From positions 1 to 64,000 of the forward strand of contig DIGJ01000033.1 of assembly GCA_002419585.1 (NCBI GenBank): a stretch of 64,000 bases of DNA, given 5' to 3'. The notes under the pieces were generated by a model that saw nothing but the letters and a program-made list of their open reading frames with translations, had not been told where the DNA came from and made no database searches. The first letter of the stretch is position 1. Each line of letters opens with the position of its first letter. The position numbers were made by a program, and so were the translations under genes. The stretch is from Lachnoclostridium sp. UBA5725. Lineage in GTDB: Bacteria > Bacillota > Clostridia > Lachnospirales > Lachnospiraceae. Of this stretch, positions 54,700-63,852 are shown piece by piece.

Positions 54700-55440
54700 T
54701 TACACCTCAATATTAACAATTTGTTCTGCCAAAAAAATGCCCAGTCCATATAGTATTAATGCCACCGTCATAATGCAAATTCCAAGCAGATTGTGATATA
54801 AAACATCCATAAAACCAGGTGAAAAAATACGCATGTATGTGATAATTCCTATCGGGATAAACATCATAATTTTGGCTTCCATCTGCTTTCCCGCGATTAG
54901 TGTTTGAATTTCACGTTTAATTTCAATTTTGTCGCTAATGTTACGGACCGTCCGATTCAAGATCGCAGCAAGATTTCCTCCTGATCGTTTTGCCATAACA
55001 AAAACCTCTGTAAAATTAGTGATATCCTCTATATGGCTTCGCTTTGCAAAATCCGATAACAAATCCTCTACTCGCTGGTTGCACTGTATCTGATTGTTGA
55101 TGAAGGATAACTCTAGCATGATGTCGTCCTCCAATTCATAGATAAGTAAAAGATCCTTATGTGCCTCCTTGAAGCTATTCTCGATCGAATACCCTGCCAT
55201 AAGTGCTGCTAAGATTCCACCTAATGCATCCTTAAATTGAAGATTTAATTCCCACATTCTTTGCTTACAATACTTTACTTTACTTCTACGAAGGATAAGT
55301 AGACTTATGGGGCTAAGCAAAATACAAAACCATATGCTATCATAGAATAAATAAGCAATTGTTACGATAATCGCTATACTTTTTAGAATCGTAATTACTT
55401 TTTGATCCTTGTTTAACGAAATTTTCTCATAATCTTCTAT
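54700..55440 (-). CDS. TadB-like type II secretion F-domain protein (non-canonical start)
   Basis: A 246-residue membrane protein if read from 55440. The region DYEKISLNKDQKVITILK and the helix after it (about 20-42) match TadB N-termini, and the F domain follows (VEDLLSDFAKRSHIEDITNFT, KRSGGNLAAILNRT). No ATG, GTG or TTG exists in frame before the TTG at 55320, which would remove the conserved first 40 residues. An ATA at 55440-55438 overlaps the tadA stop and has AGGG eight bases upstream; the start may be this ATA. A conservative call is 54700-55320. Confidence 0.8.
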   Translation of the reverse strand: MEDYEKISLNKDQKVITILKSIAIIVTIAYLFYDSIWFCILLSPISLLILRRSKVKYCKQRMWELNLQFKDALGGILAALMAGYSIENSFKEAHKDLLLIYELEDDIMLELSFINNQIQCNQRVEDLLSDFAKRSHIEDITNFTEVFVMAKRSGGNLAAILNRTVRNISDKIEIKREIQTLIAGKQMEAKIMMFIPIGIITYMRIFSPGFMDVLYHNLLGICIMTVALILYGLGIFLAEQIVNIEV

Positions 55441-56672
55441 TCCAACATCCCTGCCTTTTCTAATTTATCCTGATTAATCAATTTGTTACCTGTTGATACA
55501 AGATCCCCAAGTATCTTTCCTTGTTTATCTACCCCCAATTCCTTAAATCGATACAAACGATTGGTCTGTATGTCTTCTCCTTCGATATCCAGAACTTCTA
55601 TGATTTCAAGTACTCTTCTTGATTTATCACGCAGTCTTCCTAAATGTATTATGATATCAATTGCAGATGAAATCTGCTTTCTTGCTGACAAGAGTGGCAT
55701 ATTCATGCCAATTAATGCAAGAGCTTCCAAGCGATTCAGCATATCTTTGGGACTATTTGCATGCCCAGTTGACATACTGGCAGCACCTGTATTCATTGCC
55801 TGCAGCATATTAATCACCGCCTCTCCATCCCGTACTTCACCAACGATAACTCGTGATGGTCTCATGCGAAGGGATGCCTTGATTAAATGTTCCATCGTAA
55901 TTTTCTTACTCCCCTCCATGATACTCTCTCTGGTCTCAAGTCGTACAAGGTTTGGTACATGATTGATTTGCAGTTCCGCGGAATCCTCAATTGTAATTAC
56001 TCTCTCATCCTCTGGAATAAAATTAGAAAGTACATTAAGCAAAGTTGTTTTTCCTGAACCAGTTCCCCCACTGACAAAAATATTGTATTGAGAAATGACC
56101 AGTTTTCTTAAGAATTCTGCTACTTCGTAAGAAATTGCTCCCCACTCAATCAATTGCTCCATTGTGATACTTTCAAGTGGGAATTTTCGTATGGTAACCG
56201 CTGGTCCATCCAATGAAACCGGCGAAAGTACAACATGTATTCTGGAACCATCTTCAAGTCTAGCATCTACAATAGGGCTTGATTCATTTATCATGCGGTT
56301 GGAACGAGATACCATTTGCTGAATTACATCCTCTAACTTTTCTTTTGATTCAAACTGTTTGTCCCATTTTTCTATTCTCCCATGAGCTTCGATAAAAATA
56401 GTCTTCCAACCATTTATCATAATTTCTGAAATATCATTGTTATCAATTAATTCCTGTAATACATCATATTTACGAATTCCATTAAAAAGTTCCAGCTTCA
56501 GGGTTTGCTTTTCCTTCACATCGAGGAAGGTTTCCTGGCTATATTCAATGATACAATCATCAATGATATTTTGTATTTCCTCATCTCCAACTTCGCCAAG
56601 ATAGGCTAACTTATTCATGACAATCTGCTTTATTTTAAGCTTATGATTCGCTTGTACGGTACAGTAATTCAT
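55437..56672 (-). CDS. tadA: TadA/CpaF secretion ATPase
   Basis: A 411-residue hexameric ATPase that drives pilus assembly and retraction. An N-terminal domain precedes the Walker A SGGTGSGKTT (201-210), Walker B, and the RPSRVIVGEVRDGEA and STGHANSPKDMLNRLE boxes. It acts at the cytoplasmic side of TadB/TadC. The gene overlaps the end of the upstream TadZ gene by 32 bases, and its ribosome site lies within that gene. Confidence 0.95.
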   Translation of the reverse strand: MNYCTVQANHKLKIKQIVMNKLAYLGEVGDEEIQNIIDDCIIEYSQETFLDVKEKQTLKLELFNGIRKYDVLQELIDNNDISEIMINGWKTIFIEAHGRIEKWDKQFESKEKLEDVIQQMVSRSNRMINESSPIVDARLEDGSRIHVVLSPVSLDGPAVTIRKFPLESITMEQLIEWGAISYEVAEFLRKLVISQYNIFVSGGTGSGKTTLLNVLSNFIPEDERVITIEDSAELQINHVPNLVRLETRESIMEGSKKITMEHLIKASLRMRPSRVIVGEVRDGEAVINMLQAMNTGAASMSTGHANSPKDMLNRLEALALIGMNMPLLSARKQISSAIDIIIHLGRLRDKSRRVLEIIEVLDIEGEDIQTNRLYRFKELGVDKQGKILGDLVSTGNKLINQDKLEKAGMLE

Positions 56673-57645
56673 TGATAAACTTCCCCAGCTCTCCTTCTAA
56701 TAATTGATCCGTTTTATAATCTCCATTTGCAATTCTGATATCCCATGGCAGCATAAGTGGAGCCATTCGGTTCATTAATGCTTCTTTTTCTTCAAAACAA
56801 AACAACTTTTGAAACGCGGTTTCTTTGCTTATACTACTATTATCCTTTAAGTGAGTTACATAAATCTTTTTGCATCGTTCCAGGATATAGAATACAATTT
56901 CGTTTAGATTGCCAAAATCAAATACGATATTTTGATAAACCTGCGTCTTAATTAGTTCCTCCATTAGAAAGTCCATATCTTCTTTTTCTAACGCATGCAG
57001 ATCACCATAGTGTGTTACTGCAAAGATACAATCTACTCCAGCAATCGTAGTCGCCATGGATTGTATTTTCTTAAGGATTCCTTTTTGTCTTTGCTTTAAA
57101 TAGTAAATCACATCTGACATGCCACCTTTATTCTTCGATTCAAAGATACTGCTTCCCAATGATTCAAAGTTTAGGTACAATGTCCGTTCTGTTTTTGCTA
57201 CGGCCTCAGCAAAAGCAAGAGAAAACGTTGTCTTGCCGCTCCCGCCATTTGGAGAAATGACACCAAAAAATTTTACCCGACTTTCATTTTTTGCATCTTG
57301 ATTTGATACATTTCTGTTTTGATCTAGCGATGCAACTAAACTAAAATAAATTCGTTCTGCAGACTGGAATTTAAAAATTGAAGGATACTGGCCTTCCTCC
57401 ATGTTCTCTTCCTCTGACAAAATAAGTATGTTCGTAATCTTTGCGGAGTCTTTCATTTTATCTAGGGCGCTTTCACAAATAAGCAGCACTTCCATCCGAT
57501 TTTCCTGTAAATATGCATTCAATCGCTCTATACTCGTAAACAAGCATATTTCATAATGGAAATTACTTTTTTGATTTAGATATTCCATCAGATTATTGGC
57601 ATAGTCAATTTCATAATCAAAAATACCAAGTATACACTGTTTCAA
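56641..57645 (-). CDS. TadZ/CpaE-like pilus localisation ATPase
   Basis: A 334-residue protein. A receiver-like domain (about 1-105, without the standard phospho-Asp) precedes a ParA/MinD-type ATPase domain with P-loop GGSGKTT (134-140) and FDFGN. Such proteins place Tad machines at a cell pole. The start is TTG (57645) with AAAGGAG five bases upstream; no ATG fits. A lysine within the SPNGGSGKTT loop is intact. Confidence 0.9.
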   Translation of the reverse strand: MKQCILGIFDYEIDYANNLMEYLNQKSNFHYEICLFTSIERLNAYLQENRMEVLLICESALDKMKDSAKITNILILSEEENMEEGQYPSIFKFQSAERIYFSLVASLDQNRNVSNQDAKNESRVKFFGVISPNGGSGKTTFSLAFAEAVAKTERTLYLNFESLGSSIFESKNKGGMSDVIYYLKQRQKGILKKIQSMATTIAGVDCIFAVTHYGDLHALEKEDMDFLMEELIKTQVYQNIVFDFGNLNEIVFYILERCKKIYVTHLKDNSSISKETAFQKLFCFEEKEALMNRMAPLMLPWDIRIANGDYKTDQLLEGELGKFINELLYRTSES

Positions 57646-57663
57646 ATTAACTCCTTTCTATTT

Positions 57664-58161
57664 CTATTGTAAGACAAAGTATAGATGAGCCATAAAAATT
57701 GCAAGTGAAAAATGAATGACCGGCTCCCTACCTTCATGTTTTGCATTATAATATTTTGTTATTTTTTTTGTTCTGATATAGTTGGAAATATAGCAGTAAA
57801 AATACTGCAAACGAATGTTAAGATTGCCGCATCGGACAATTTGAAAGATGGAAAGAATAGCACCAAAAAATAGTGATATTACCATAAAAGATAGTATTAC
57901 TTTGTATCCATAAAAACTGCCTAAAACAGAAAGCAGTTTAATATCTCCTGCTCCCAAAGCACGAATATAGAATAGCGGCCACATGATTATAATGGGGAAT
58001 ACCGCCCCTAAAAGACCACTTATGTATGTACCTTCCTGAAACATAAAATACACAGCTGCTGCAAATCCACAAATAATAATTTCATTTTTGATTTTCCATG
58101 TTATGAAATCACAGAGTACTGCTGCCAGTAAAATAACTATAATAATTTGTTGTTTAACGAC
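57664..58161 (-). CDS. TadV/CpaA-type prepilin peptidase (start codon unusual)
   Basis: A 165-residue prepilin peptidase if read from 58161. It cleaves and perhaps methylates Flp pilins. Catalytic Asp 18 in CDFITWKIKN and the GAGDIK motif are both present only in this longer form. GGAAGGAG (58167-58174) lies five bases upstream of a GTC codon; no ATG, GTG or TTG exists in frame before GTG 58053. That GTG would drop the first helix and the first catalytic Asp, and has no ribosome site. A strong promoter at 58189-58217 is just upstream. A database call would probably be 57664-58053. Confidence 0.8.
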   Translation of the reverse strand, partial: VVKQQIIIVILLAAVLCDFITWKIKNEIIICGFAAAVYFMFQEGTYISGLLGAVFPIIIMWPLFYIRALGAGDIKLLSVLGSFYGYKVILSFMVISLFFGAILSIFQIVRCGNLNIRLQYFYCYISNYIRTKKITKYYNAKHEGREPVIHFSLAIFMAHLYFVLQ

Positions 58162-58188
58162 TTTATCTCCTTCCTTTGTTATATTTGC

Positions 58189-58217
58189 ATATTAACACAA
58201 ATGCAATTTGTTGTCAA
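58189..58217 (-). promoter_or_regulatory. Promoter of the tad operon
   Basis: Minus-strand TTGACA (58212-58217, overlapping the bofA stop), an exact 17-base spacer and TAATAT (58189-58194). This is near consensus and fits the start of tadV. Confidence 0.7.
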
Positions 58218-58423
58218 GCATCATTTACGCAATAAGTTATAGCGTATAGCAAAACAAAACCTGGTACACCAAGAAGCCCTATGGTAGCCATCGTCTCCAG
58301 ATTAATCCCTACCACCATGTCCATTGAAACTGCCTGAAAAATAGCGTTCATTGCAAAAATACCAATCGCACCAAATATCAATCGAAGCATTACATTTCCA
58401 ATCCATTTAAAAAATTCAATCAT
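58214..58423 (-). CDS. bofA: BofA family protein (pro-sigmaK processing inhibitor)
   Basis: A 69-residue membrane protein of the BofA family. Two helices and the GINLETMATIGLLGVPG segment with LLYAI are the family mark. In Bacillus it inhibits SpoIVFB cleavage of pro-sigmaK in the forespore, a late sporulation checkpoint. AAAGGA precedes the ATG. It diverges from the YaaL-like gene; in Bacillus the two are neighbours after recR. Presence suggests sporulation. Confidence 0.88.
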   Translation of the reverse strand: MIEFFKWIGNVMLRLIFGAIGIFAMNAIFQAVSMDMVVGINLETMATIGLLGVPGFVLLYAITYCVNDA

Positions 58424-58547
58424 AGTTTATATATCCTTTCATCCCATTATTGTTCCGTCTAAAGTTCTTTTAAAACTACCTTTTGGTATAATTTTTCATT
58501 TTATGATTATACTGTTAATATCACCATATTATAGAAGGAAATATATT

Positions 58548-58790
58548 ATGCTAGGAAAACGAAAATCTATCTTACAAATACAGCAAGAACTCATTCAGGC
58601 GGAGCTAGAACGAACGAAAATTGCACTTGACTGTGCATACTCCAATTTTGAAAATTCTACCGACCCTGATTTGATTGACTGCTCCATTTATGAGCTCAAG
58701 GCAGCTCAACAGCGTTACAAAGTCCTCTTAAAGCAAGCAAAACAGCTATATAATGTAAAAGATAAGATGACTGCAGAAGGACAATTTTAG
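58548..58790 (+). CDS. DUF2508 (YaaL-like) protein
   Basis: An 80-residue, mainly helical protein of DUF2508. It has LGKRKSILQIQQELIQAELE and the family segment LIDCSIYELKAAQQRYKVLL. The ATG at 58548 follows GAAGGA; the 58503 frame extends it without a ribosome site. Its function is unknown, but it commonly neighbours recR and bofA in Firmicutes. Here it diverges from bofA. Confidence 0.88.
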   Translation: MLGKRKSILQIQQELIQAELERTKIALDCAYSNFENSTDPDLIDCSIYELKAAQQRYKVLLKQAKQLYNVKDKMTAEGQF

Positions 58791-58832
58791 AGAAATTACA
58801 ACTAAAATGAAAAAGCCTGAACAACGAAAAAT

Positions 58833-58866
58833 GCGAGGTTCCATACACCGGAATCCTCGCTCTTTC
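58833..58866. terminator. Bidirectional terminator
   Basis: GCGAGGTTCC (58833-58842) pairs with GGAATCCTCGC (58850-58860) with one bulge; T-runs lie on both strands. Confidence 0.85.
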
Positions 58867-58869
58867 CTG

Positions 58870-59064
58870 TTATTCTTCAATTGCTGTAAAGCCAAGATCG
58901 TCTAATTCATCAATGGCTGTTTTTATACAATGATCGCACCCATCAATGCTAACTGTTTTGTCTTCTAACGAAACGCTAAACTTTAATTCCGCAGCTGTTA
59001 GTGCTTTTGTAATTCGATCCACACATGCATTGCAATGCATATCTTCCACTTTCAATACTCGCAT
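58870..59064 (-). CDS. copZ: Heavy-metal-associated (CopZ-like) copper chaperone
   Basis: A 64-residue HMA domain with the metal site MHCNAC (Cys 11, Cys 14) and a second CDHC pair near residues 43-46, which is unusual for CopZ. It is the last gene of a copA-csoR-copZ operon, with gaps of 12 and 33 bases. It probably hands Cu(I) to CopA and CsoR in the cytoplasm. Confidence 0.9.
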   Translation of the reverse strand: MRVLKVEDMHCNACVDRITKALTAAELKFSVSLEDKTVSIDGCDHCIKTAIDELDDLGFTAIEE

Positions 59065-59097
59065 TCTTGCACCCCCTTTCGATGATACGATAATAGG

Positions 59098-59397
59098 TTA
59101 TTTCATCAGCTTTACAAGCGTCTTCATAAGCTCATCTACTACTTCATCATTACCTTCACGTATATCGTCTACAACGCAGGTTCGGATGTGATTTCCTAAA
59201 AGGACTTTATTAAATCCATTCAGTGCAGACTGAACAGCGGATACCTGCGTGAGTATATCCACACAATATGCCTCATTCTCGACCATACCCTTAATTCCGC
59301 GGACCTGACCTTCAATCCGATTCAATCGAGTAATCAGGTCTTTGTACTCCTTGGCCTCCCTATGTTTGTGCTTCATAGTATCCTTATTTTCTTCCAT
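59098..59397 (-). CDS. csoR: CsoR family copper-sensing repressor
   Basis: A 99-residue helical repressor. The Cu(I) ligands of CsoR are in place: Cys 45 (AYCVD), His 70 and Cys 74 (NHIRTC). It lies between copA and copZ. ATG 59397 with GGGGGTG upstream is preferred over the in-frame start at 59406. Release from the ATACCC-GGGTAT box ahead of copA upon copper binding would induce the operon. Confidence 0.95.
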   Translation of the reverse strand: MEENKDTMKHKHREAKEYKDLITRLNRIEGQVRGIKGMVENEAYCVDILTQVSAVQSALNGFNKVLLGNHIRTCVVDDIREGNDEVVDELMKTLVKLMK

Positions 59398-59409
59398 GCA
59401 GATCACCCC

Positions 59410-61680
59410 CTACAGTTTTTTGATTTTTAAACGCAATGCATTTCCTACTACACATACTGAGCTTAGAGACATTGCAAACCCACCAATCATTGGACTTAAG
59501 AGTGTTCCATTTATAAGGTATAGTGCCCCCGCTGCAACTGGTATGCCAATGATATTATAAAAGAAGGCCCAGAATAAATTTTGTTTTACATTTTGAATGG
59601 TTAATTGACTTAATCGAATTGCTTTCGCAACATCGCGAAGATCAGATTTCATTAGTACGATATCACCCGATTCAATCGCAATGTCGCTGCCGTTTCCAAT
59701 TGCAACACCAATGTCTGCCTGAGCAAGTGCCGGAGCATCATTGATACCATCTCCGACCATCATAACCTTTTTGCCTTCGTTTTGCAATTTGGCAATAATA
59801 TTTGCTTTTTCATCCGGAAGTACCTGCGCTATCACCTTGTCAACCTTTGCCTGCATTCCGATATATTCTGCTGTCAGCGCATTGTCTCCAGTTAACATAT
59901 ACACACTGGCACCCGTTTTTTTCATCGCCTGTATTGCTTCTTCACTCGTTTCACGAACCACATCCGCAACACTAATAATACCCAATAAGGAATGCTCCAT
60001 TGCGACATACATCGGTGTCTGTCCCATTCTAGCCAGCTCATCTCCTTGTGTTTCATATGCTACATAATCTATGTTTCGGTCCTTTAATAACGTTTTATTT
60101 CCAATCAACACATTCTCACCGGTTGATAAATAAGCTTCCACACCCATTCCTGCCAGGTTTAAAAACTTGGTTGCCTTATATTTTAATGCTCCTTGTTCCT
60201 TGGCTTTTTCTACAATAGCAATTCCAAGTGGATGACTTGACAAGTTTTCTACTGTTGCTGCAATCTGCAACATTTCCTCTTTGCTAATCTGACACGCATC
60301 ATTTGTAATTATCTGCGTTACGACTGGCTTTCCCTTTGTAATCGTGCCCGTTTTATCAAGGACAATGGTATCAATCTTATGAGTTAGTTCTAATGCTTCG
60401 CCGGAACGTATTAATATACCATGATTTGCACCAAGTCCGGTCCCCACCATAATCGCAGTCGGTGTTGCAAGTCCAAGTGCACATGGGCAGGCAATCACAA
60501 GAACCGATACAAATATTGTTAATGCAAATGAAAAATCTTTTCCCGCAATCAACCACGCAATCGCAGAAAGAACCGCTATTGTCATAACGATAGGTACAAA
60601 GTAGCCTGCTACCTGATCTGCTATCTTTGATATTGGTGCCTTCTTGCCCTGTGCATCCTCTATCATCTTTATGATTTTCGAAAGCGTGGTGTCTTCTCCT
60701 ACTTTTGTAATTTCAATTTCAAATGCGCCATTAAAATTAATGCTTCCACCAATCACCTTATTTCCTGGAACTTTATCCACAGGAACACTCTCACCAGTCA
60801 ACATGGACTCATCAATACTTCCACTTCCGTTTACAATAATGCCATCAAGAGGAATCTTTTCACCAGGCCTAACGACAACAATGTCACCCACATTTAATTC
60901 TTCAATCGCAACTTGACGTTCCCCACTCTCTGTCTTTAGCAAAGCAACTGGTGGTGTCAGCTCTAATAATTTCTGAATAGCACCTTGTGTCTTTTTCTTA
61001 CTATTTTTCTCCATATACTTTCCAACCATAACCAAAGTAACAACGACTGCTGCCGATTCGTAATACAAATTGTGAACCGAATGCTCCTTCCAAGGAATGA
61101 GAAAGGTCATGATGAGACTATAGATAAATGCACTGGAGGTTCCTATTGCAACGAGTGAATCCATATTTGGATTGCCATGGGATAGCGTTCGAAAACCCAC
61201 AATGTAAAAGTTTCGACCAAAATACAATACCGGTATCGTCAGTAATAACTGAATCAGTGCAAAGTTACTTGGATATACCATCATCTGTATTATTTTTGGA
61301 AGTGGCAACTCAAAGGGTAACATATGTCCCATTGCAATATAGAGCAGTGGAACCGTAAAGATAATCGCACCTATCAACCTTTTCTTCGCATTCTTTAGTG
61401 CAACGTCTTCCGCTGTTAATTGATCTTGTTCCTCGCTATTTTTTTTATTTGTATTTTCCACACTCTTTTGATTATCCCGAATTCCAAAACCAGCCTTTTC
61501 CACCTTTTGCTTAATCTGCTCTGGTCCCACTTTCGTCTCATCATAGGATATGGTCATTCGATTGGTCGTCAGATTTACATCACTTCTTTCGACGCCCTCT
61601 AGTTTCCTGGTCACTCGTTCTACCGCCGAGCTGCATGCTGCACAAGTCATACCATCTATTATATAAACTTCTTCTTTCAT
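59410..61680 (-). CDS. copA: Copper-exporting P1B-type ATPase
   Basis: A 756-residue Cu(I) pump. An N-terminal HMA domain has MTCAAC (Cys 13, Cys 16). The LTGESVP actuator, CPC in ACPCALGLATP, DKTGTITKG phosphorylation site and GDGINDAPAL hinge are present. The helices end with the copper-type NALRLKIKKL, and MSLSSVCVVGNALRL is the P1B-1 mark. It is the first gene of the copper operon. Confidence 0.97.
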   Translation of the reverse strand: MKEEVYIIDGMTCAACSSAVERVTRKLEGVERSDVNLTTNRMTISYDETKVGPEQIKQKVEKAGFGIRDNQKSVENTNKKNSEEQDQLTAEDVALKNAKKRLIGAIIFTVPLLYIAMGHMLPFELPLPKIIQMMVYPSNFALIQLLLTIPVLYFGRNFYIVGFRTLSHGNPNMDSLVAIGTSSAFIYSLIMTFLIPWKEHSVHNLYYESAAVVVTLVMVGKYMEKNSKKKTQGAIQKLLELTPPVALLKTESGERQVAIEELNVGDIVVVRPGEKIPLDGIIVNGSGSIDESMLTGESVPVDKVPGNKVIGGSINFNGAFEIEITKVGEDTTLSKIIKMIEDAQGKKAPISKIADQVAGYFVPIVMTIAVLSAIAWLIAGKDFSFALTIFVSVLVIACPCALGLATPTAIMVGTGLGANHGILIRSGEALELTHKIDTIVLDKTGTITKGKPVVTQIITNDACQISKEEMLQIAATVENLSSHPLGIAIVEKAKEQGALKYKATKFLNLAGMGVEAYLSTGENVLIGNKTLLKDRNIDYVAYETQGDELARMGQTPMYVAMEHSLLGIISVADVVRETSEEAIQAMKKTGASVYMLTGDNALTAEYIGMQAKVDKVIAQVLPDEKANIIAKLQNEGKKVMMVGDGINDAPALAQADIGVAIGNGSDIAIESGDIVLMKSDLRDVAKAIRLSQLTIQNVKQNLFWAFFYNIIGIPVAAGALYLINGTLLSPMIGGFAMSLSSVCVVGNALRLKIKKL

Positions 61681-61714
61681 CGTATCCTCCTATCCATGTA
61701 ATCACATTAACTGC

Positions 61715-61731
61715 ATACCCCCTCTGGGTAT
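61715..61731 (-). promoter_or_regulatory. CsoR-type operator of the copper operon
   Basis: ATACCC (61715-61720), five bases and GGGTAT (61726-61731), the CsoR box architecture. A minus-strand TTGACA lies at 61761-61766, 30 bases upstream, so the box covers the transcription start region. Confidence 0.75.
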
Positions 61732-61771
61732 ATTCCTAGCTTACATGATTTTTTTTTATCTGTCAAGTACG

Positions 61772-61817
61772 CAAAAAAAATGCCCCAAGCAGAATTTTCG
61801 AATTCCACCAAGGGCAT
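61772..61817 (-). terminator. Terminator of murA
   Basis: Minus-strand ATGCCC (61812-61817) pairs with GGGCAT (61780-61785), with an inner GAATT pair, followed by a run of eight T. Confidence 0.85.
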
Positions 61818-61832
61818 TGATAATTATTTTAT

Positions 61833-63131
61833 TTAGCCTACTTTTAATTTAAATTTCTGAATCGCTTTTTCATCCTCTACGTCAACTTTTTCCATGTCAG
61901 CGCCAAGTTGTTTCATCTTCTTTTCAAAGGTTTCATAGCCACGTTCAATATATTCAATCTGGTCAATAAAAGTAAACCCTTTTGCTACTAAACCGGCAAT
62001 AACAAGTGCTGCTCCAGCACGAAGATCTGGTGCACTTACAATTGCTCCTGTCAATTCTGGAACTCCTGCGATAATTGCTGAGTTTCCTTCTACTGTAATA
62101 GAAGTTCCCATTCGATTCAATTCATCGACATATTTAAAGCGATTTTCAAATATACTTTCTGTAACAATACTTGTGCCTTTTGATAACGCCAAAAGAGTTG
62201 CAATTTGTGGTTGCATATCCGTAGGAAATCCAGGATATGGTAGTGTCTTTACATGAGTACTACCTAACCTTTTATCCGAATATACACGAATCGAATCATC
62301 AAATTCTTCTACCTTTGCACCAATCTCAACTAGCTTTGCAGAAATTGCTTCTAAATGCTTTGGTATTACATTTTTGATTAAAACGTCTCCACAAGTTGCT
62401 GCAGCAGCAAGCATAAAAGTCCCCGCTTCAATCTGGTCTGGCACAATCGAATATTCGCTTGCATGAAGCTTCTCTGCTCCCTTAATACGAATAACATCGG
62501 TTCCAGCACCTTTGATATTGGCACCCATGCTATTTAAGAAATTCGCAACATCAACAATATGTGGTTCTTTTGCTGCATTTTCAATAATTGTTTTTCCTTC
62601 TGCCATGCAAGAAGCGAGCATAATATTTATGGTAGCACCAACGCTAACCATATCCAAATAAATATGGCTTCCCTTTAAACGGTCTGCCTTCGCATCAATC
62701 ATTCCCTGCTCAATCTTTACCGTTGCTCCGAGCGCCCTAAATCCCTTTATATGCTGGTCAATTGGTCTGCTTCCAATATTGCAGCCACCCGGAAGGGCCA
62801 CTTGTGCTTTTTTATATTTTCCAAGAAGTGCTCCTAATAAATAATAGGAAGCTCTGATTTTTCTTATATATTCGTAATCAATATTAACTGCACCAATATT
62901 GCTTCCGTTAATTTTTACTGTATGCGCATCGACACGTTCTACCATGGCACCAATGCCTTCAATCGCTTGCAGTAACACATTTATATCCCTAACATCAGGT
63001 AAATTATCAATCGTAACTGTTTCATCTGTCATAATGGCTGCTGCCAAAATTCCAAGAGCCGCGTTTTTAGCTCCACCAATGGTGACACTACCAACTAATG
63101 GCTTTCCACCTTTTATAATATATTGCTCCAT
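61833..63131 (-). CDS. murA: UDP-N-acetylglucosamine 1-carboxyvinyltransferase
   Basis: A 432-residue enzyme of peptidoglycan synthesis that adds enolpyruvate from PEP to UDP-GlcNAc; it is the fosfomycin target. The catalytic cysteine (Cys 117) is in PGGCNIGSRPID, so the protein should be sensitive. An N-terminal GGKPLVGSVTIGGAKNAAL and the DGMQPQ-like FPTDMQPQ segment fit. It is monocistronic with a strong terminator. A second paralogue, common in Firmicutes, could exist. Confidence 0.97.
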   Translation of the reverse strand: MEQYIIKGGKPLVGSVTIGGAKNAALGILAAAIMTDETVTIDNLPDVRDINVLLQAIEGIGAMVERVDAHTVKINGSNIGAVNIDYEYIRKIRASYYLLGALLGKYKKAQVALPGGCNIGSRPIDQHIKGFRALGATVKIEQGMIDAKADRLKGSHIYLDMVSVGATINIMLASCMAEGKTIIENAAKEPHIVDVANFLNSMGANIKGAGTDVIRIKGAEKLHASEYSIVPDQIEAGTFMLAAAATCGDVLIKNVIPKHLEAISAKLVEIGAKVEEFDDSIRVYSDKRLGSTHVKTLPYPGFPTDMQPQIATLLALSKGTSIVTESIFENRFKYVDELNRMGTSITVEGNSAIIAGVPELTGAIVSAPDLRAGAALVIAGLVAKGFTFIDQIEYIERGYETFEKKMKQLGADMEKVDVEDEKAIQKFKLKVG

Positions 63132-63306
63132 ATGACACCTCTATTTTTAAATATCTCTATACTATTTGCAACGAATCATTTCTAATTTATTGTATCTATC
63201 GCCGTTTTATCTTGTAAATCTTCATTATTTACGAACTTAGTGCTTTATAACATAACGATTATAGCACATTATTCTCATTTGTAAAACTAATTTTTTCATG
63301 ACTCCA

Positions 63307-63804
63307 TTATAGCAAGAGTTTTGTATTAATATTTTGCATTAATTCGCCTACATCAAGACCTTTTGCATCCACTGTAACATGCGCATATTTTTCGTACAGA
63401 GGGCACCTTTCTTCATATAAATCATAAAAAGTCTGATTATTTCTCAAAACTACACCTCGCTTATGTGGATCTCCCACCCGGTGCTTTAATTCTTCATAAT
63501 CAAGCTTTAGATATACCACAATTGCGTTCTGGAAAAAAAATTCCATTGCCTCTTTTCCATAGATAGCACTTCCCCCAGTTGCTATGACGCTGTCTGTATC
63601 TTCTATTGCCCGGTTCACCTCATTTTCAATTTCAATAAAGCGCTCTAGTCCATCTTCTTTAATAATTTCTCTTAAGAGTTTTTTCTCCCTTTTTTGTATC
63701 AGTAAATCAGAATCAATAAATTGATAACCAAGTGCCTTCGCTAATATAACACCAACTGTACTTTTACCTACTCCTGGCATTCCAATGAGAACAATATTTT
63801 TCAT
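63307..63804 (-). CDS. aroK: Shikimate kinase
   Basis: A 165-residue kinase of aromatic amino-acid synthesis (shikimate to shikimate 3-phosphate). The Walker A GMPGVGKST (8-16) is followed by the substrate-binding DSD motif (IDSDLLI), and IATGGSAI is the usual glycine-rich shikimate-binding block. A cap domain follows. Length is normal. Only the single gene is seen here. Confidence 0.94.
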   Translation of the reverse strand: MKNIVLIGMPGVGKSTVGVILAKALGYQFIDSDLLIQKREKKLLREIIKEDGLERFIEIENEVNRAIEDTDSVIATGGSAIYGKEAMEFFFQNAIVVYLKLDYEELKHRVGDPHKRGVVLRNNQTFYDLYEERCPLYEKYAHVTVDAKGLDVGELMQNINTKLLL

Positions 63805-63852
63805 GCTGCTCCTATCTGTCCGTAATATTTATTATCTTTGGTAAAGCTCATC

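Noticed and set aside
55483..55962. A 159-residue plus-strand reading frame across tadA
   Set aside because: It is antisense to the well-conserved TadA ATPase core, has no ribosome site and no recognisable motif.
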